A DNA stretch of 64,000 bases, taken from assembly GCA_963664465.2 (NCBI GenBank), contig CAXXSU010000016.1, forward strand, positions 106,069 to 170,068. The letters are read 5' to 3'. Shown in pieces: positions 37,529-47,146 of this stretch (position 1 is its first letter; the number at the start of each line of letters is the position of its first letter). The notes under the pieces were generated by a model that was not told the DNA's origin, did not search any database, and saw only the letters and a list, made by a program, of their open reading frames with translations. The position numbers were made by a program, and so were the translations under genes. The DNA comes from CAVOAK01 sp963664465 (GTDB lineage Bacteria; Pseudomonadota; Alphaproteobacteria; UBA8366; CAVOAK01).

Positions 37529-38170
37529 CTAATCGGCGGCGTCCGGCAGACCCTCGCGCTCCACAAAACCCTCGCGCCGACGCACGATTCCTGCCTCCAG
37601 GAATTTGCCGACTGATTCATATCCGGCGCTCGGTTCCTTGCAGACCATCTTCTCCGGCGGCGTCGGATTTGTCACCTCCGGCCAGTGACCGGGCTGAGGC
37701 TGCGAGCCTTCGGCCACGATCGCTAGCGGGTTGGCATCGTCTTCGGCCGGCGTTTTGACCACTTCGGTACAGGGCCAAACGACTTCCAGCTCAATACCGT
37801 TTGGATCGTTGAAGTAGAAGGACCAAAGGATGCCATGGTCGAGAACGCCATTAACCTCAAGGCCGGCAGCCTCAACCCTGTCCTTGACGGCGAACAACTC
37901 CTCCCTTGATCCGACATTGAACGATATGTGATCGAAGCCGCCCTGGCGTTTGTTTGCCGGGCCACCCTGGGCTTCGTTGTCTGGCGGCTTCATCTCGGGA
38001 TATTCGAAGAACGCCATTTCGTTGTTGCCGGTCTTAAAAAAATAGTGCCGGATACCTGGGCCGCCGTAGGCCTGGGTCAGTTCCATGCCCAGCAAGTCGC
38101 GATAGAATCGTATCGTTTTCACCATGTCGTCTGTTGCGAACACGACATGATTGATCTCTTTCAAATGCAT
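37529..38170 (-). CDS. VOC (glyoxalase/dioxygenase fold) family protein
   Basis: A 213-residue metal-binding-fold protein with a glyoxalase-like domain in the first 130 residues: INHVVFATDDMVKTIRFYRDLLGMEL, FDHISFNV, FYFNDPNGIELEVV. His8, the later His and the ELE Glu could be metal ligands. The last 80 residues are an added tail. Function (lyase, dioxygenase or resistance) cannot be told. Start at MHLKEIN (38170) is preceded by AGGAAAGGG. Confidence 0.82.
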   Translation of the reverse strand: MHLKEINHVVFATDDMVKTIRFYRDLLGMELTQAYGGPGIRHYFFKTGNNEMAFFEYPEMKPPDNEAQGGPANKRQGGFDHISFNVGSREELFAVKDRVEAAGLEVNGVLDHGILWSFYFNDPNGIELEVVWPCTEVVKTPAEDDANPLAIVAEGSQPQPGHWPEVTNPTPPEKMVCKEPSAGYESVGKFLEAGIVRRREGFVEREGLPDAAD

Positions 38171-38316
38171 TGCCTGCCCTTTCCTGTGTGCGTCGCCAAG
38201 CATCAAACCCGAGCGCAACGCCGCTTTTAATCCACACTCGTATTTATTCTACTGCGACGCTACTGCATTTCTTCGAATGACGGGAGTCGTGAGCAGGACG
38301 CAGAAGGTATCTGGAT

Positions 38317-39096
38317 GTGAGTGCGCTTTTCGATTCTGGTGGTGCGATCGATCCGGATAACCAAGTCTACATCGTCTCGCATCCGAAGGCGGGGCGGGCG
38401 TGGGTAAGAGTGATGCTGGGTCACTATCTATGCGAACGTTATGGATTCGATGAGGAGGAGATTTTAGGAACACGTGCGCTGACGGCAGCGGCCGGCCTAA
38501 TGCCGACTCGGTTCACGCACGACCACTCTGCAATCGTCGACTGGTTCGACCATCGCGATCTTTCGCTGGACAAGTCAGGATTCCACAAAAAGCACGTCGT
38601 GTTCCTTGTGCGTGGCCCGAAGGACATGCTGGTCTCGTGCTTTTTTTAGGCGACGAAACGGGTCGATCGATTCCAGGGCGATCTTCACACCTTCCTGCGT
38701 GATGAACGATTTGTAGCGACCAAGGCTGCGATATTTCTTGTGCACTGGTATGCGGCACAGTCGATTCCACGAACATTTCTGACAATAGGATCCGAGGACC
38801 TGCATCTCGATCCGCGTCTGGAGTTGCAGCGAATTCTCGAGGTGATTGGCGTGACTGAGCCCGATGCGGGCCTGCTCGATGCGGCAGTCCATTACGCTGG
38901 ATTCGAATGCATGCAGGCGTTGGAGCGGTCTGACTATTTCAGCACCGATATTCTGCGCGCCGGCAGTATCGAAGATAAGGAAAACTACAAGGTGCGCCGG
39001 GGCCACATCGGCGGCTTTAGGGAGTATTTGATTGACGACGACTTTGCCTATGTCGATGGCGTCATTGCCGACTTCCGCCGTTCTTTCATATACTAA
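38317..39096 (+). pseudogene. Sulfotransferase gene with an in-frame amber codon
   Basis: A reading frame of 260 codons starts at GTG (38317) and is interrupted by one TAG at 38647-38649. The frame stays open and homologous on both sides: before it SHPKAGRAWVRVML (PAPS 5'-phosphosulfate loop) and FLVRGPKDMLVSC (3'-phosphate motif); after it ATKRVDRFQGDL, EDLHLDP and the C-terminal part. Related proteins commonly have Gln at this place, so a single CAG-to-TAG change explains it. The codon follows seven Ts. It is either a recent nonsense mutation, a suppressed stop, or a base-call error. Confidence 0.8.
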
Positions 39097-39443
39097 CCAA
39101 TCGCAGCACGGTCGGTGTGAGGATGGGCCTCGGCTAGTCCAACCTAGTTCTCGACAACACTACCAGCTTACGATCATGCTATTCTATGGGTGCAGACTGC
39201 CGGTGATTTGGGAGATGGTCCATGCCCGGATGGTTGGGACGACTTTTGTGCCTCCTTGGCATCCACGACGATAAGGTTGTGGATGTCGTCTTGGGTTGGG
39301 GACAATCGGGCAATGTCGAAAAGCTGGAATGCCGAAGATGCGGCGCGGTGACAACCCGCGGACAACGTTAGCGATCAGCGGCTCGCAGTCTTGTGGTGAA
39401 CTGCGGGGACTCGATCACGAAATCCGGCACAAGCGACAACGGC
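39097..39443. other. Intergenic region, nothing recognised
   Basis: About 350 bp between the broken sulfotransferase gene and the end of the minus-strand secreted-protein gene. I see no gene, terminator or repeat. Confidence 0.4.
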
Positions 39444-40253
39444 CTAAACTCCGTCGATGGCCGTCCAAAATTCCTTGTTCGTATGGAGTTGCAGATTGAT
39501 GTGATGTATCTCCAGACAGCCACGCATTGTGCGGCGTAAAGAATTGTCGACGATGCTGCTGCATTGTTCATAGGACGCGCGCACGTCGGCGATTGAAGCC
39601 GGGTCGAAATCCAAAACCATCCCGGTTGACACAACCTGTTGCCAGATCTGCTCGCGTGTATCGACTGCTACCCCGTAACCCCTTGGCGTCGCGTTGATGA
39701 GCATTGCGGTCAATGCTGCAAGCTCATACCGAGGACCTTTTTCGTGGAAGCGGCTCGCGATATTTCTGTGTTGAGTCGTCGACCGCAACAGCTCATCGGG
39801 ATCCTGGGGATAGAGATCGCCCTTCTTTGGAACTGGAACTAACGAGGACTGCGCTGGAACAGAAATCGCGACCGATTGTGGCGCGTACGACTTGAGAAGC
39901 GCCCGGTTGACGGAAATATCGACGCCGGTCGACGTGCGGGCGCTGAATCTGAGGAATTTACTGCCGGGCAGGTCAAACGTCTTGCCGGTCTTATCGGTTA
40001 CATGCAGGACGAGTTCAGTGTTCTCCGCCGGCCGGTATGGTGTTTGCGGTTTCGGCTGCGAGCGGGCCATTTGCAGGCAGAAGCTCGTGAAGTAGCCAGA
40101 ACACTTCTGACCATCGCAGAAAAGAGGAACCGGTTCGTTGGTCGCAATTAATCCGAGCGCCTGCGGAGCCGCCCGCGTCGCCGTGGCATCCAGAACGACT
40201 GCGGCACTGAAGATCAGTGCAGTGACAACGAAACCAAGGAAACGTCTATCCAT
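39444..40253 (-). CDS. Secreted hypothetical protein
   Basis: A 269-residue protein I do not recognise. An N-terminal signal peptide (about 1-28, ending at TRAA) is followed by a cysteine-bearing stretch FCDGQKCSGYFTSFCLQ (about 45-62) that may form disulfides, a beta-rich middle and a helical C-terminal part with two more cysteines. Probably periplasmic. It converges with the sulfotransferase pseudogene and diverges from the dipeptidase pair. Confidence 0.7.
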   Translation of the reverse strand: MDRRFLGFVVTALIFSAAVVLDATATRAAPQALGLIATNEPVPLFCDGQKCSGYFTSFCLQMARSQPKPQTPYRPAENTELVLHVTDKTGKTFDLPGSKFLRFSARTSTGVDISVNRALLKSYAPQSVAISVPAQSSLVPVPKKGDLYPQDPDELLRSTTQHRNIASRFHEKGPRYELAALTAMLINATPRGYGVAVDTREQIWQQVVSTGMVLDFDPASIADVRASYEQCSSIVDNSLRRTMRGCLEIHHINLQLHTNKEFWTAIDGV

Positions 40254-40486
40254 GGCGAGACCTGTTGCAGCGACTGCTCAAACAGCCAGCAGATGTAAGC
40301 CGATATCGAGAATCGCATTGATCGGGAAACCGGTCAATCGCGACGGCAGGCCGATCACAGCGAAGAGTGGATCGGGCAGCCTATTTGAGAGCGCTTTGTC
40401 ATATCCGAGAAATGGTCGTAGGCTGGGTTAAACGTTGATGGATCGGTGCCGTTTCCGGCAACGGTTCTGATCGATTCGGGGGGAGA

Positions 40487-41497
40487 ATGAGCGAAACACT
40501 AACACAAACCTCAGCCGGCGTTTCGGAGCAGGCGGCCAAGCTCACGCAAGACACACTCGTGTGGGATAACCTGTTTCCGTGTTCCGACGGTACCCGCGAG
40601 TCACAGCTTCAACTGCTTCACCGCGTGAAGAACTGCGGTTACGACTTTGTCACGTTCACGCTTGGCGAAGATTCCTCGGGCATCAAGGAAACAATCAAAA
40701 ATATAGCGTCTGCACGGGCGCTTGTTCTGTCCGAGCCCGACAATTTCATGCTCGTTGATACAGCCGATGATGTGACCGCCGCAAAACAGGCGGGAAAGCT
40801 TGCCATCAGCTTTCATTTTCAGGGAACTGGTCCTGTTGAAAGCGATCTCGACATGATCGAGGTTTACTATTCGCTGGGTGTACGGCAGATGCTGTTGGCG
40901 ACTAACTTGAGGAACATGGTTGGCGACGGTTGCAAGGAGCGCACGGACTGCGGATTGAGCCGCTTCGGCGTTCTCGTGATCGAAGAAATGAATCGGGTCG
41001 GCATGCTGGTCGATGGTAGCCACACAGGAAACCGGACGACGTTGGACGCGTGTGAGATATCGAAGGCACCCTTCATCTTCAGTCATTCCAACCCGAAGGC
41101 GATTTTTGACCACCCACGAAACATCACGGACGAGCAAATCAAGGCTTCAGCAGCGACCGGCGGTGTCATTGGCATCAACGGTGTCGGGGTGTTTCTTGGC
41201 AAGAACGACAGTTCGACGGAGACCATTTTGCGCCACATCGACCATGTCGCCAAACTCGTTGGGGCCGAACATGTGGGGATCGCAACCGATCTTCCGGTCG
41301 ATCCCGGCAATTCGTCGCCGACGCCGTGGAATCCACCTCATCCGGGCGACGTGCCATGGTCAGAGATCAACTACATTCAGCCGGAGCAACTGCCAGAACT
41401 GGCGGAAGGCATGCTGCGGAGCGGATATAAGGAAACGCAGGTTAGGGGAATTCTCGGCGAGAACTGGCTCGATCTGGCGCGCCGTGTCTGGAAGTAG
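40487..41497 (+). CDS. Peptidase M19 (renal dipeptidase)-like protein, paralogue 1
   Basis: A 336-residue TIM-barrel amidohydrolase of the M19 type. The C-terminal part with FSHSNPKAIFDHPRN, GVIGINGVGVFL and GDVPW is clearly M19. The metal ligands His179, His200 and Asp268 look present, but the HxD pair usual in strand 1 is replaced (VWDNLFP, 25-31) and the usual bridging Glu appears as Gln112 in FHFQGTGP. This may change metal use or substrate. No signal peptide. Tandem with a close paralogue. Confidence 0.85.
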   Translation: MSETLTQTSAGVSEQAAKLTQDTLVWDNLFPCSDGTRESQLQLLHRVKNCGYDFVTFTLGEDSSGIKETIKNIASARALVLSEPDNFMLVDTADDVTAAKQAGKLAISFHFQGTGPVESDLDMIEVYYSLGVRQMLLATNLRNMVGDGCKERTDCGLSRFGVLVIEEMNRVGMLVDGSHTGNRTTLDACEISKAPFIFSHSNPKAIFDHPRNITDEQIKASAATGGVIGINGVGVFLGKNDSSTETILRHIDHVAKLVGAEHVGIATDLPVDPGNSSPTPWNPPHPGDVPWSEINYIQPEQLPELAEGMLRSGYKETQVRGILGENWLDLARRVWK

Positions 41498-41563
41498 AAT
41501 CGATACGAACCGCTCTAGGTAAATCGGAGCGATCAGCAGGAGTGGGAACGGGAGGAAAGAATA

Positions 41564-42583
41564 ATGAGCGAATTGCTTGAAGACGTGAAAACCGAGTGGG
41601 AGGTGTCCGCAGAGGCAGCGAAACTGCATGCCGACGCGCTGGTTTGGGATAACACGTTCCCCTGGGGCGATAGCGGACGGCACGATCTAAAGATGCGGAC
41701 GCTCCCGCGTATGGTCGCCAGTGGCTATAACGTCGCGTCGCTGACGATTGCCGGCGATCCGCACAATTTGGACGAGGCCATCCACAATATTGCGAAGAAT
41801 CGTAATTTCTTCAAAGCAAGCCCTGAAAAATTCGTTCTGGTCGAAACGGTGGATGACGTCGTCCGTGCCAAGAAGGAAGGCAAGCTAGCGATCGTCTTCC
41901 ATTTCCAAGGCACGAATCCCTGCGAAGGTGACCCGAACATGATCGAGCTTTATTACAAGCTCGGAATTCGGCACATGCTGCTGGTAACAAACATGAAAAA
42001 TGTAATCGGCGATGGCTGTAAAGAGCGTACAGATGGCGGACTGACGCGGCTTGGCGTGCAATTCATCGAAGAGATGAACCGGGTTGGTATGATCAGCGAC
42101 GGCAGCCATACCGGCAACCGCACAACGTTGGATATGTTCGAAGTAACGAACGTTCCTGCAGTTTTCAGCCATGCGAATCCGCGTGCAGTTTTTGATCATC
42201 CGCGGAACATCACCGACGAACAGATCAAGGCGTGCGCGAAGACCGGCGGCGTGATCGGCATCAACGGTGTTGGTGTCTTCCTTGGCAAGAACGACAACTC
42301 GACCGAGATATTTCTGAAGCATTTATACTATGTGGCGGAGCTCGTTGGACCAGAGCATGTCGGCCTTGCGACCGACAACATGTACGATCCTGCAAGCTCG
42401 TCGCCGACCTCCCGACATCCGCCACATCCGGGTGACGTTCCGTGGTCGGACATAAAGTATGTGGATCCGGAGCAGTTTCCGGAAATCACGGATGGGTTGC
42501 TCAAGCATGGATATTCCGACGCAGACATTCGCGGCATACTAGGTGAAAACTGGTTACGGGTTGCCCGTGCGGTCTGGAAATAA
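41564..42583 (+). CDS. Peptidase M19 (renal dipeptidase)-like protein, paralogue 2
   Basis: A 339-residue paralogue of the preceding gene, 66 bp downstream on the same strand and alignable over its whole length. It shares the altered first strand (VWDNTFPW, 27-34), Gln115 in FHFQGTNP, and His182 and His203. Because both copies carry the same changes, they look like a functional subfamily rather than decay. A ribosome-binding site GGGAGGAAAG precedes the ATG. No signal peptide, so cytoplasmic. Confidence 0.85.
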   Translation: MSELLEDVKTEWEVSAEAAKLHADALVWDNTFPWGDSGRHDLKMRTLPRMVASGYNVASLTIAGDPHNLDEAIHNIAKNRNFFKASPEKFVLVETVDDVVRAKKEGKLAIVFHFQGTNPCEGDPNMIELYYKLGIRHMLLVTNMKNVIGDGCKERTDGGLTRLGVQFIEEMNRVGMISDGSHTGNRTTLDMFEVTNVPAVFSHANPRAVFDHPRNITDEQIKACAKTGGVIGINGVGVFLGKNDNSTEIFLKHLYYVAELVGPEHVGLATDNMYDPASSSPTSRHPPHPGDVPWSDIKYVDPEQFPEITDGLLKHGYSDADIRGILGENWLRVARAVWK

Positions 42584-42690
42584 CGCAATCAAGTCCGCGT
42601 CTGTACCGCGTGATTGCTGCGGTGGTATTCACCCGTCGCCGGCCTAACGGCGCGAGCGCACTTGATGCGGCGTCCGAGCGGTGCGTCGAG

Positions 42691-43443
42691 CTACAGCAGA
42701 AACGGGTTATCGTCGAGCTTGTCGAACCACTCGGTGCTTTCGAACCAATAGGCGCGTCGTTCACCGAGCCAACCATCTTCTCGGCGTAGGAAAATCCAGT
42801 CGTTCAAGAAGTTGAGGGCGTCAGGGTCGCCCTCGGTGATTTCGAAGGCGGCATGATAGGTCTTGAGCGTTTGAAGCGCCGGAGGTTGGTAGAGTATGTC
42901 GGGATGCTGCGCGGTGATCAGACGGGGCTTCGGTTCAAGCGTCATGACGGCATGCGCTTCACCCCTTAGGGCGGCGCGAAAGCCATCGGCGTCGTCGTCG
43001 AATCGGTGACAGCGGGCCAACGGGAAATGCTGCTCTCTAATTGACTCGGTATCGAAACCGCGCCGCGCAAAAAGCACCTCAGGCATATTGAGATCGCCAA
43101 GCTCGGTCACCTCAGGCAGGAGCTGGCGGTTGACGGCAATTCCCAACACATAGCTGTTGTAGGGTTGTGTGCAGTTGACGATAAGATTGCGCTGCGGTGT
43201 GATTCCCAAGCCTGAGATTATGATATCGAAGTCGCCGGCAAGGAGTGCCGGTACCAACTCGGGGTATTCGGTCGGCATAAACTTGACCCTGAGGTCCATA
43301 TCGTCGGCGAGACGGCGTGCGACGTCGATTTCAAATCCGATCAACTCGCCGCTCTTGTCTTGCGTCGCCCAAGGGACGATTGTCGTCATGCCGACGTGGA
43401 GGACGCCGCGGCAAATAACATTTTCGAGCATATCTATCTCCAT
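42691..43443 (-). CDS. SBP_bac_3 domain protein lacking a signal peptide
   Basis: A 250-residue protein with the fold of amino-acid binding proteins: LHVGMTTIVPWA, GFEIDVARRLADDM, DFDIIISGLGITPQRNLIV. Unlike the two other binding proteins of this region it begins directly with the first strand and shows no hydrophobic leader, nor does the upstream in-frame sequence. It may be cytoplasmic (an enzyme like cyclohexadienyl dehydratase, or a sensor) or have lost its leader. Confidence 0.82.
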   Translation of the reverse strand: MEIDMLENVICRGVLHVGMTTIVPWATQDKSGELIGFEIDVARRLADDMDLRVKFMPTEYPELVPALLAGDFDIIISGLGITPQRNLIVNCTQPYNSYVLGIAVNRQLLPEVTELGDLNMPEVLFARRGFDTESIREQHFPLARCHRFDDDADGFRAALRGEAHAVMTLEPKPRLITAQHPDILYQPPALQTLKTYHAAFEITEGDPDALNFLNDWIFLRREDGWLGERRAYWFESTEWFDKLDDNPFLL

Positions 43444-43559
43444 CTGCCTTGGACGGCCCGCTCGCAGTGATGGATCTGCGATCGCTACCCTAGACCCGGT
43501 ATTTGCGGCGCATCAGCCTTGCATCGGGATGAGTTGAGAAACGCATTCGATCGTCACTG

Positions 43560-44360
43560 CTAGCCGCCGCCCGGCGCCATCAAGGCGCGCTCGAAGGCGG
43601 CAATCGCCGCGCTGGAAAAGTCGGCGTCGGGTGCCGGCTCAAGCACGAAGTTCCCGAAGTGATCGCTGCCCCTGACAAGCGTTGCGGAATCCGACCGCTT
43701 CGAATTGCGCGCCGTCGTCGGCATGTAGGTGATCGAAACGCCGAGGCGCTGATCGTCGGACCGGTTTGGACCTGAGCCGTGCACCATGCGGTGATGATGT
43801 AGGGAGGCTTCGCCAGCGCCCAGCAAGAGATCGACAAACTCGACCTCTTTGGCTTCGAGCATAGCTTGCGTGCCCTCAAGCAACATATTCTCGCCATCGT
43901 CGGACGGTGATAGCGGCAGCACAACGCCTAAGTGCGAGCGCGGAAGCACGCGCAGACAACCGTTTTCCTTGGTCGTCGGCTTCAGGGCGAGCCACAGATG
44001 GATAATGTCATCATGTGGTTCTACGAAGTTGATGGCAGCATCCTGGTGATAACCGACGTAGCCCGTGCTGTTGGCGGACTTGGCAAAGAATGCGGTCGAC
44101 CAACAGAGAATGTCAGGACCGATCAGATTCTCGACAACGTCGAGAATGCGCGGATCGCGCAGGACTCCTGCAAGCCATCCAGCCAACAGATGCGTCTTGA
44201 AGCGTTGTTCCTGGCCAAGTATCTCGACCGCCTTCTTCTGGAACTGGGTGTAAGACTCAAGGTGGCCGTCTGCTTCCGATCGCTCGAAGAGTCGAAGCGG
44301 CGCATAATATCCATCGTCACGAAATGCGGCGATGGCGTCAGGCGTTATGGCGTTTTCCAT
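43560..44360 (-). CDS. Phytanoyl-CoA dioxygenase (PhyH) family oxygenase
   Basis: A 266-residue Fe(II)/2-oxoglutarate-dependent oxygenase. The iron ligands are visible as His105 and Asp107 (GYHQDAA) and His194 (MVHGSGPN), with Arg205 for the oxoglutarate carboxylate. Length and motifs fit the PhyH family, which hydroxylates many small molecules besides phytanoyl-CoA. Substrate unknown; neighbours suggest an amino-acid derivative. Confidence 0.88.
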   Translation of the reverse strand: MENAITPDAIAAFRDDGYYAPLRLFERSEADGHLESYTQFQKKAVEILGQEQRFKTHLLAGWLAGVLRDPRILDVVENLIGPDILCWSTAFFAKSANSTGYVGYHQDAAINFVEPHDDIIHLWLALKPTTKENGCLRVLPRSHLGVVLPLSPSDDGENMLLEGTQAMLEAKEVEFVDLLLGAGEASLHHHRMVHGSGPNRSDDQRLGVSITYMPTTARNSKRSDSATLVRGSDHFGNFVLEPAPDADFSSAAIAAFERALMAPGGG

Positions 44361-44411
44361 TGGCCTTCTCTCAATAGACCGAGCGAAAGTTTATGAATAT
44401 GCCTTGGTACT

Positions 44412-45503
44412 CTAATAACCTTCGTTGGCAATTTCGAGTACCGCCTCTGCACTTAACCCGCCAAGTCCGAGCTTTTCCAATGTCAAACCCTCAACCCAAT
44501 AGTCAGTTTCGTTGCTGATCGACGCCAAGACGACCATGGAATCGGCCGTCGGCGTTGGCACGTCCAGGAGATCGCCGAGACCGGCGATTGGTACAAGGCC
44601 GAAGGGAACGTCCTCAGAAACATAGCGGTGCCGCAGGCTTGGAGGTGCCGTCTCGCAAGGGTCGTTTACCCATTCCACATCCTTCATTCGTTCACAGTAG
44701 GGCGCACTCGGCACCGGCGTGAACCCGAGTTTCGCTGAGATGGCGTCTCGCTCGGCTGCGATCGCGTCGATGACGCCGCCGATCGAACGTGTCGCGCCAT
44801 CGCGATAGAACATGAAGTCGCCGTCGGTATGTTCGATCCAGCCGGCATTCATGATGACCATCGGTGCGTGGACAATGAAATTTCCGTTATTCAGACTCGT
44901 TTCAAGGACGTTCGTTGCCGGCATGACCTGAGGGTACAGCTTTGCGACAAGTTCTCGCGCTTTCTCCGTGTCCCGCGCCGGTATGGCGGCGATCATGAAA
45001 CTTTGCCGTTCCGCAATCACGCGCACTTTGCCAGGGCCAAGCCAAGGCTCGGCCACGCGGCAGACATGCATGCACTGACTGGTTTCGGCAATCGTAACGT
45101 TCTTTGTCGACCCCTTCTGTTGGAGGAGGTGTGAAAGCCGCAAGGCGCCCCAGCAACCGGGAATAGTGACCACAGTCTGGCCATCCCGCAGGCAGTCAGA
45201 CAATGCCTCGTAGAACGCCATGTGCCCATAGGCCGGAACGGCAAGAAATACGATATCGACGCCGTCAACCGCTTCGGCGACCGACGTCGTAACTTTGTTC
45301 AATTGTGCATGCCCGGTTCGCCCGGTTGAACCCGAAGAGCCATACTTTTCGATAGCTCTGGTTTTCATAACATGGGCAATGTTGGCTTCAAAGTCTGGCA
45401 GGTCGCATAGGTTGACCGACGCGCCTTCAAGGACAAGATCGGCCGCCATGGTTTGGGCGCTGTTGCCGCCACCGAGTACTGCAATATTCATCCTATCGGC
45501 CAT
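44412..45503 (-). CDS. NAD(P)-dependent octopine/nopaline dehydrogenase family protein
   Basis: A 363-residue dehydrogenase with an N-terminal Rossmann domain (AVLGGGNSAQTMAADL, 8-23) and a helical C-terminal domain with NNGNFIVHAPMVIMNAG, where the His is the probable catalytic base of opine dehydrogenases. These enzymes join or split amino acids and 2-oxo acids through a secondary amine. Whether it makes or breaks an opine cannot be told. Start could be Met1 or Met5. Confidence 0.86.
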   Translation of the reverse strand: MADRMNIAVLGGGNSAQTMAADLVLEGASVNLCDLPDFEANIAHVMKTRAIEKYGSSGSTGRTGHAQLNKVTTSVAEAVDGVDIVFLAVPAYGHMAFYEALSDCLRDGQTVVTIPGCWGALRLSHLLQQKGSTKNVTIAETSQCMHVCRVAEPWLGPGKVRVIAERQSFMIAAIPARDTEKARELVAKLYPQVMPATNVLETSLNNGNFIVHAPMVIMNAGWIEHTDGDFMFYRDGATRSIGGVIDAIAAERDAISAKLGFTPVPSAPYCERMKDVEWVNDPCETAPPSLRHRYVSEDVPFGLVPIAGLGDLLDVPTPTADSMVVLASISNETDYWVEGLTLEKLGLGGLSAEAVLEIANEGY

Positions 45504-45588
45504 CTTTTGTTCTTTGCGAGGTTCGAATGGTGGCCTCTAGCCTGCCATATCCCGCAGGCGAAATCGCTAACTACATACGCCTGCCGGA

Positions 45589-46545
45589 TTAGGTGTCGGC
45601 GTTCAAGACTCGGATTGGAGAGCCGTCGAGAAAGGCCAGTATGTCTTCCACGGCGCCCTCATACATCACCGACAATCCGTCTTCGGTAAGACCGGCGGCG
45701 TGCGGCACCAGCACGGTGTTGGCGAGACTCCGCAAGGGATGGTCGACGGGCAGCGGCTCCTCGTCATAGACATCGAGTCCCGCGCCGGCGATCTTGCCGT
45801 TCGTCAACGCGTCAATCATGGCCGCCTCGTCGACAATCGGACCGCGCGCCGTATTGACGAGATAGGCGTTCGGCTTCATCAGGTCGAATTCGCGCGCGCC
45901 GATCAGACCCTTCATTTCCGGTCCCAGAAAAAGGTGCACGCTGACGATGTCGGAACTCTTCAACAGATCGTCGAAGTCGACCCGCTTGGCACCAAATTCC
46001 TGCGCCTCTTCATCGGTCAGGTTTCGGCTCCACGCGACGATGTTCATACCGAAGGAAATCGCGACTTCGGCAACCTGCTTGCCCAATACACCGAGCCCCA
46101 ATATGCCCAAGGTCTTGCCGTGAAGTGCGCCATGCAAACCAGACAGCCATTTTCCGGCGCGCACCGTCGCATCGTGATGCTTGATGCGGGTCACCAGCGC
46201 AAGGATCAGCGCCCAAGTTAGCTCGGAGGGAGGATACGGGTGGACCGGCGTTCCGCAAACGACGATGCCGCACTGTCGCGCCGCCTCCAAGTCTATCGCC
46301 CGGTTTCGCATCGCCGTCGTCACCAAGAGCTTCAGCTTTGGCAATCTCTCAAGGAGAGTTCCGGGGATCTGGGTGCGTTCACGCTGCGCGACGACGATGT
46401 CGAAATCCGCAAGTGCGGCAGCTACCTGGTCCTCGGTTCCCAAATGCCGATCAAAGATCTCAAGCTCGGCACGAGCACGAACCTCGCTCCAGTCGGCCAG
46501 CCGGTCGACGACTTTGAGATAATCGTCCATTACCGCGATCCGCAT
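45589..46545 (-). CDS. D-2-hydroxyacid dehydrogenase, paralogue 1
   Basis: A 318-residue NAD-dependent 2-hydroxyacid dehydrogenase. It has the Rossmann motif GILGLGVLGKQ, the catalytic Arg in NTARGPIVDE, a Glu before the end of the cofactor domain and the catalytic His in VPHAAG. Phosphoglycerate-dehydrogenase-like family; substrate unknown. The N-terminus MRIAVMDDY is shared with two further paralogues at 58491 and 59581. Confidence 0.88.
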   Translation of the reverse strand: MRIAVMDDYLKVVDRLADWSEVRARAELEIFDRHLGTEDQVAAALADFDIVVAQRERTQIPGTLLERLPKLKLLVTTAMRNRAIDLEAARQCGIVVCGTPVHPYPPSELTWALILALVTRIKHHDATVRAGKWLSGLHGALHGKTLGILGLGVLGKQVAEVAISFGMNIVAWSRNLTDEEAQEFGAKRVDFDDLLKSSDIVSVHLFLGPEMKGLIGAREFDLMKPNAYLVNTARGPIVDEAAMIDALTNGKIAGAGLDVYDEEPLPVDHPLRSLANTVLVPHAAGLTEDGLSVMYEGAVEDILAFLDGSPIRVLNADT

Positions 46546-46591
46546 TCTGCGTCCTCGTCAAACCTAGCTGGAGAGCTTTCCGGTCGAACCG

Positions 46592-47092
46592 CTACCTTGC
46601 CGCACCCGACCCTTTTCCTTCCGCTTCGGCCCATTTTTCGATCGATGTCGGTTCATCGGGATTTCGTCTGAACACGGTTGCCGAATGCAAGGATGCGATC
46701 CGCCAGCCCTCATCGGTTTGCACCATATTGACTGCCTGGTCGCCGACACGGTGCGGTCCGTCGAACGACAGCGGCCCCTCATGATCTTCGATCCGGCCGT
46801 CGGCAGTGTAGTAGATGCTGTGATACGACCGGCACTCTGCGTGGTCTTCATCGATCACGTTCACCAAGGTGTTGGAAAAGACGTGGCGAATCGTACCTTT
46901 GCTCAAGGCCGGATAAAGGGCCTCGAGGATCGCATCGCGTCCGTTAAGCGTCAGGCCATCGACCGACCAAATCGCATCGGGTGTGTACAGGTTCGCAGCC
47001 AGCTCATATTCCCGTTGGTCCACATGCCGCAGGTTTTGGAGCAAGATCCGTTGGCATTCCCACTCGATTGCGCGTTCCTGATTCCGATCCAT
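46592..47092 (-). CDS. NTF2/SnoaL-like protein, type A (copy A1)
   Basis: A 166-residue single-domain protein of the NTF2-like fold (SnoaL_4 type). It shares with four neighbours the pattern IEWECQRIL, HVDQREYELAANLYTPD, GRDAILEAL, GTIRHVFSNTLVNVIDEDHAE and DEGWRI. The Asp of HVDQ and the His of RHV lie where catalytic residues occur in NTF2-fold dehydratases and isomerases. Type A members have a C-terminal extension with VFRRNPDEP. Start at MDRNQ (47092) by comparison with the paralogues. Confidence 0.82.
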   Translation of the reverse strand: MDRNQERAIEWECQRILLQNLRHVDQREYELAANLYTPDAIWSVDGLTLNGRDAILEALYPALSKGTIRHVFSNTLVNVIDEDHAECRSYHSIYYTADGRIEDHEGPLSFDGPHRVGDQAVNMVQTDEGWRIASLHSATVFRRNPDEPTSIEKWAEAEGKGSGAAR

Positions 47093-47146
47093 GAAATTTC
47101 TCCCATTGTTCAGAGTATTTAGGCGCAGTCGATCCGATTCCGCCAA

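Noticed and set aside
38641..38660. Frameshift at the T run in the sulfotransferase gene
   Set aside because: The reading frames before and after the run are the same; only the TAG interrupts, so it is a nonsense codon, not a shift.
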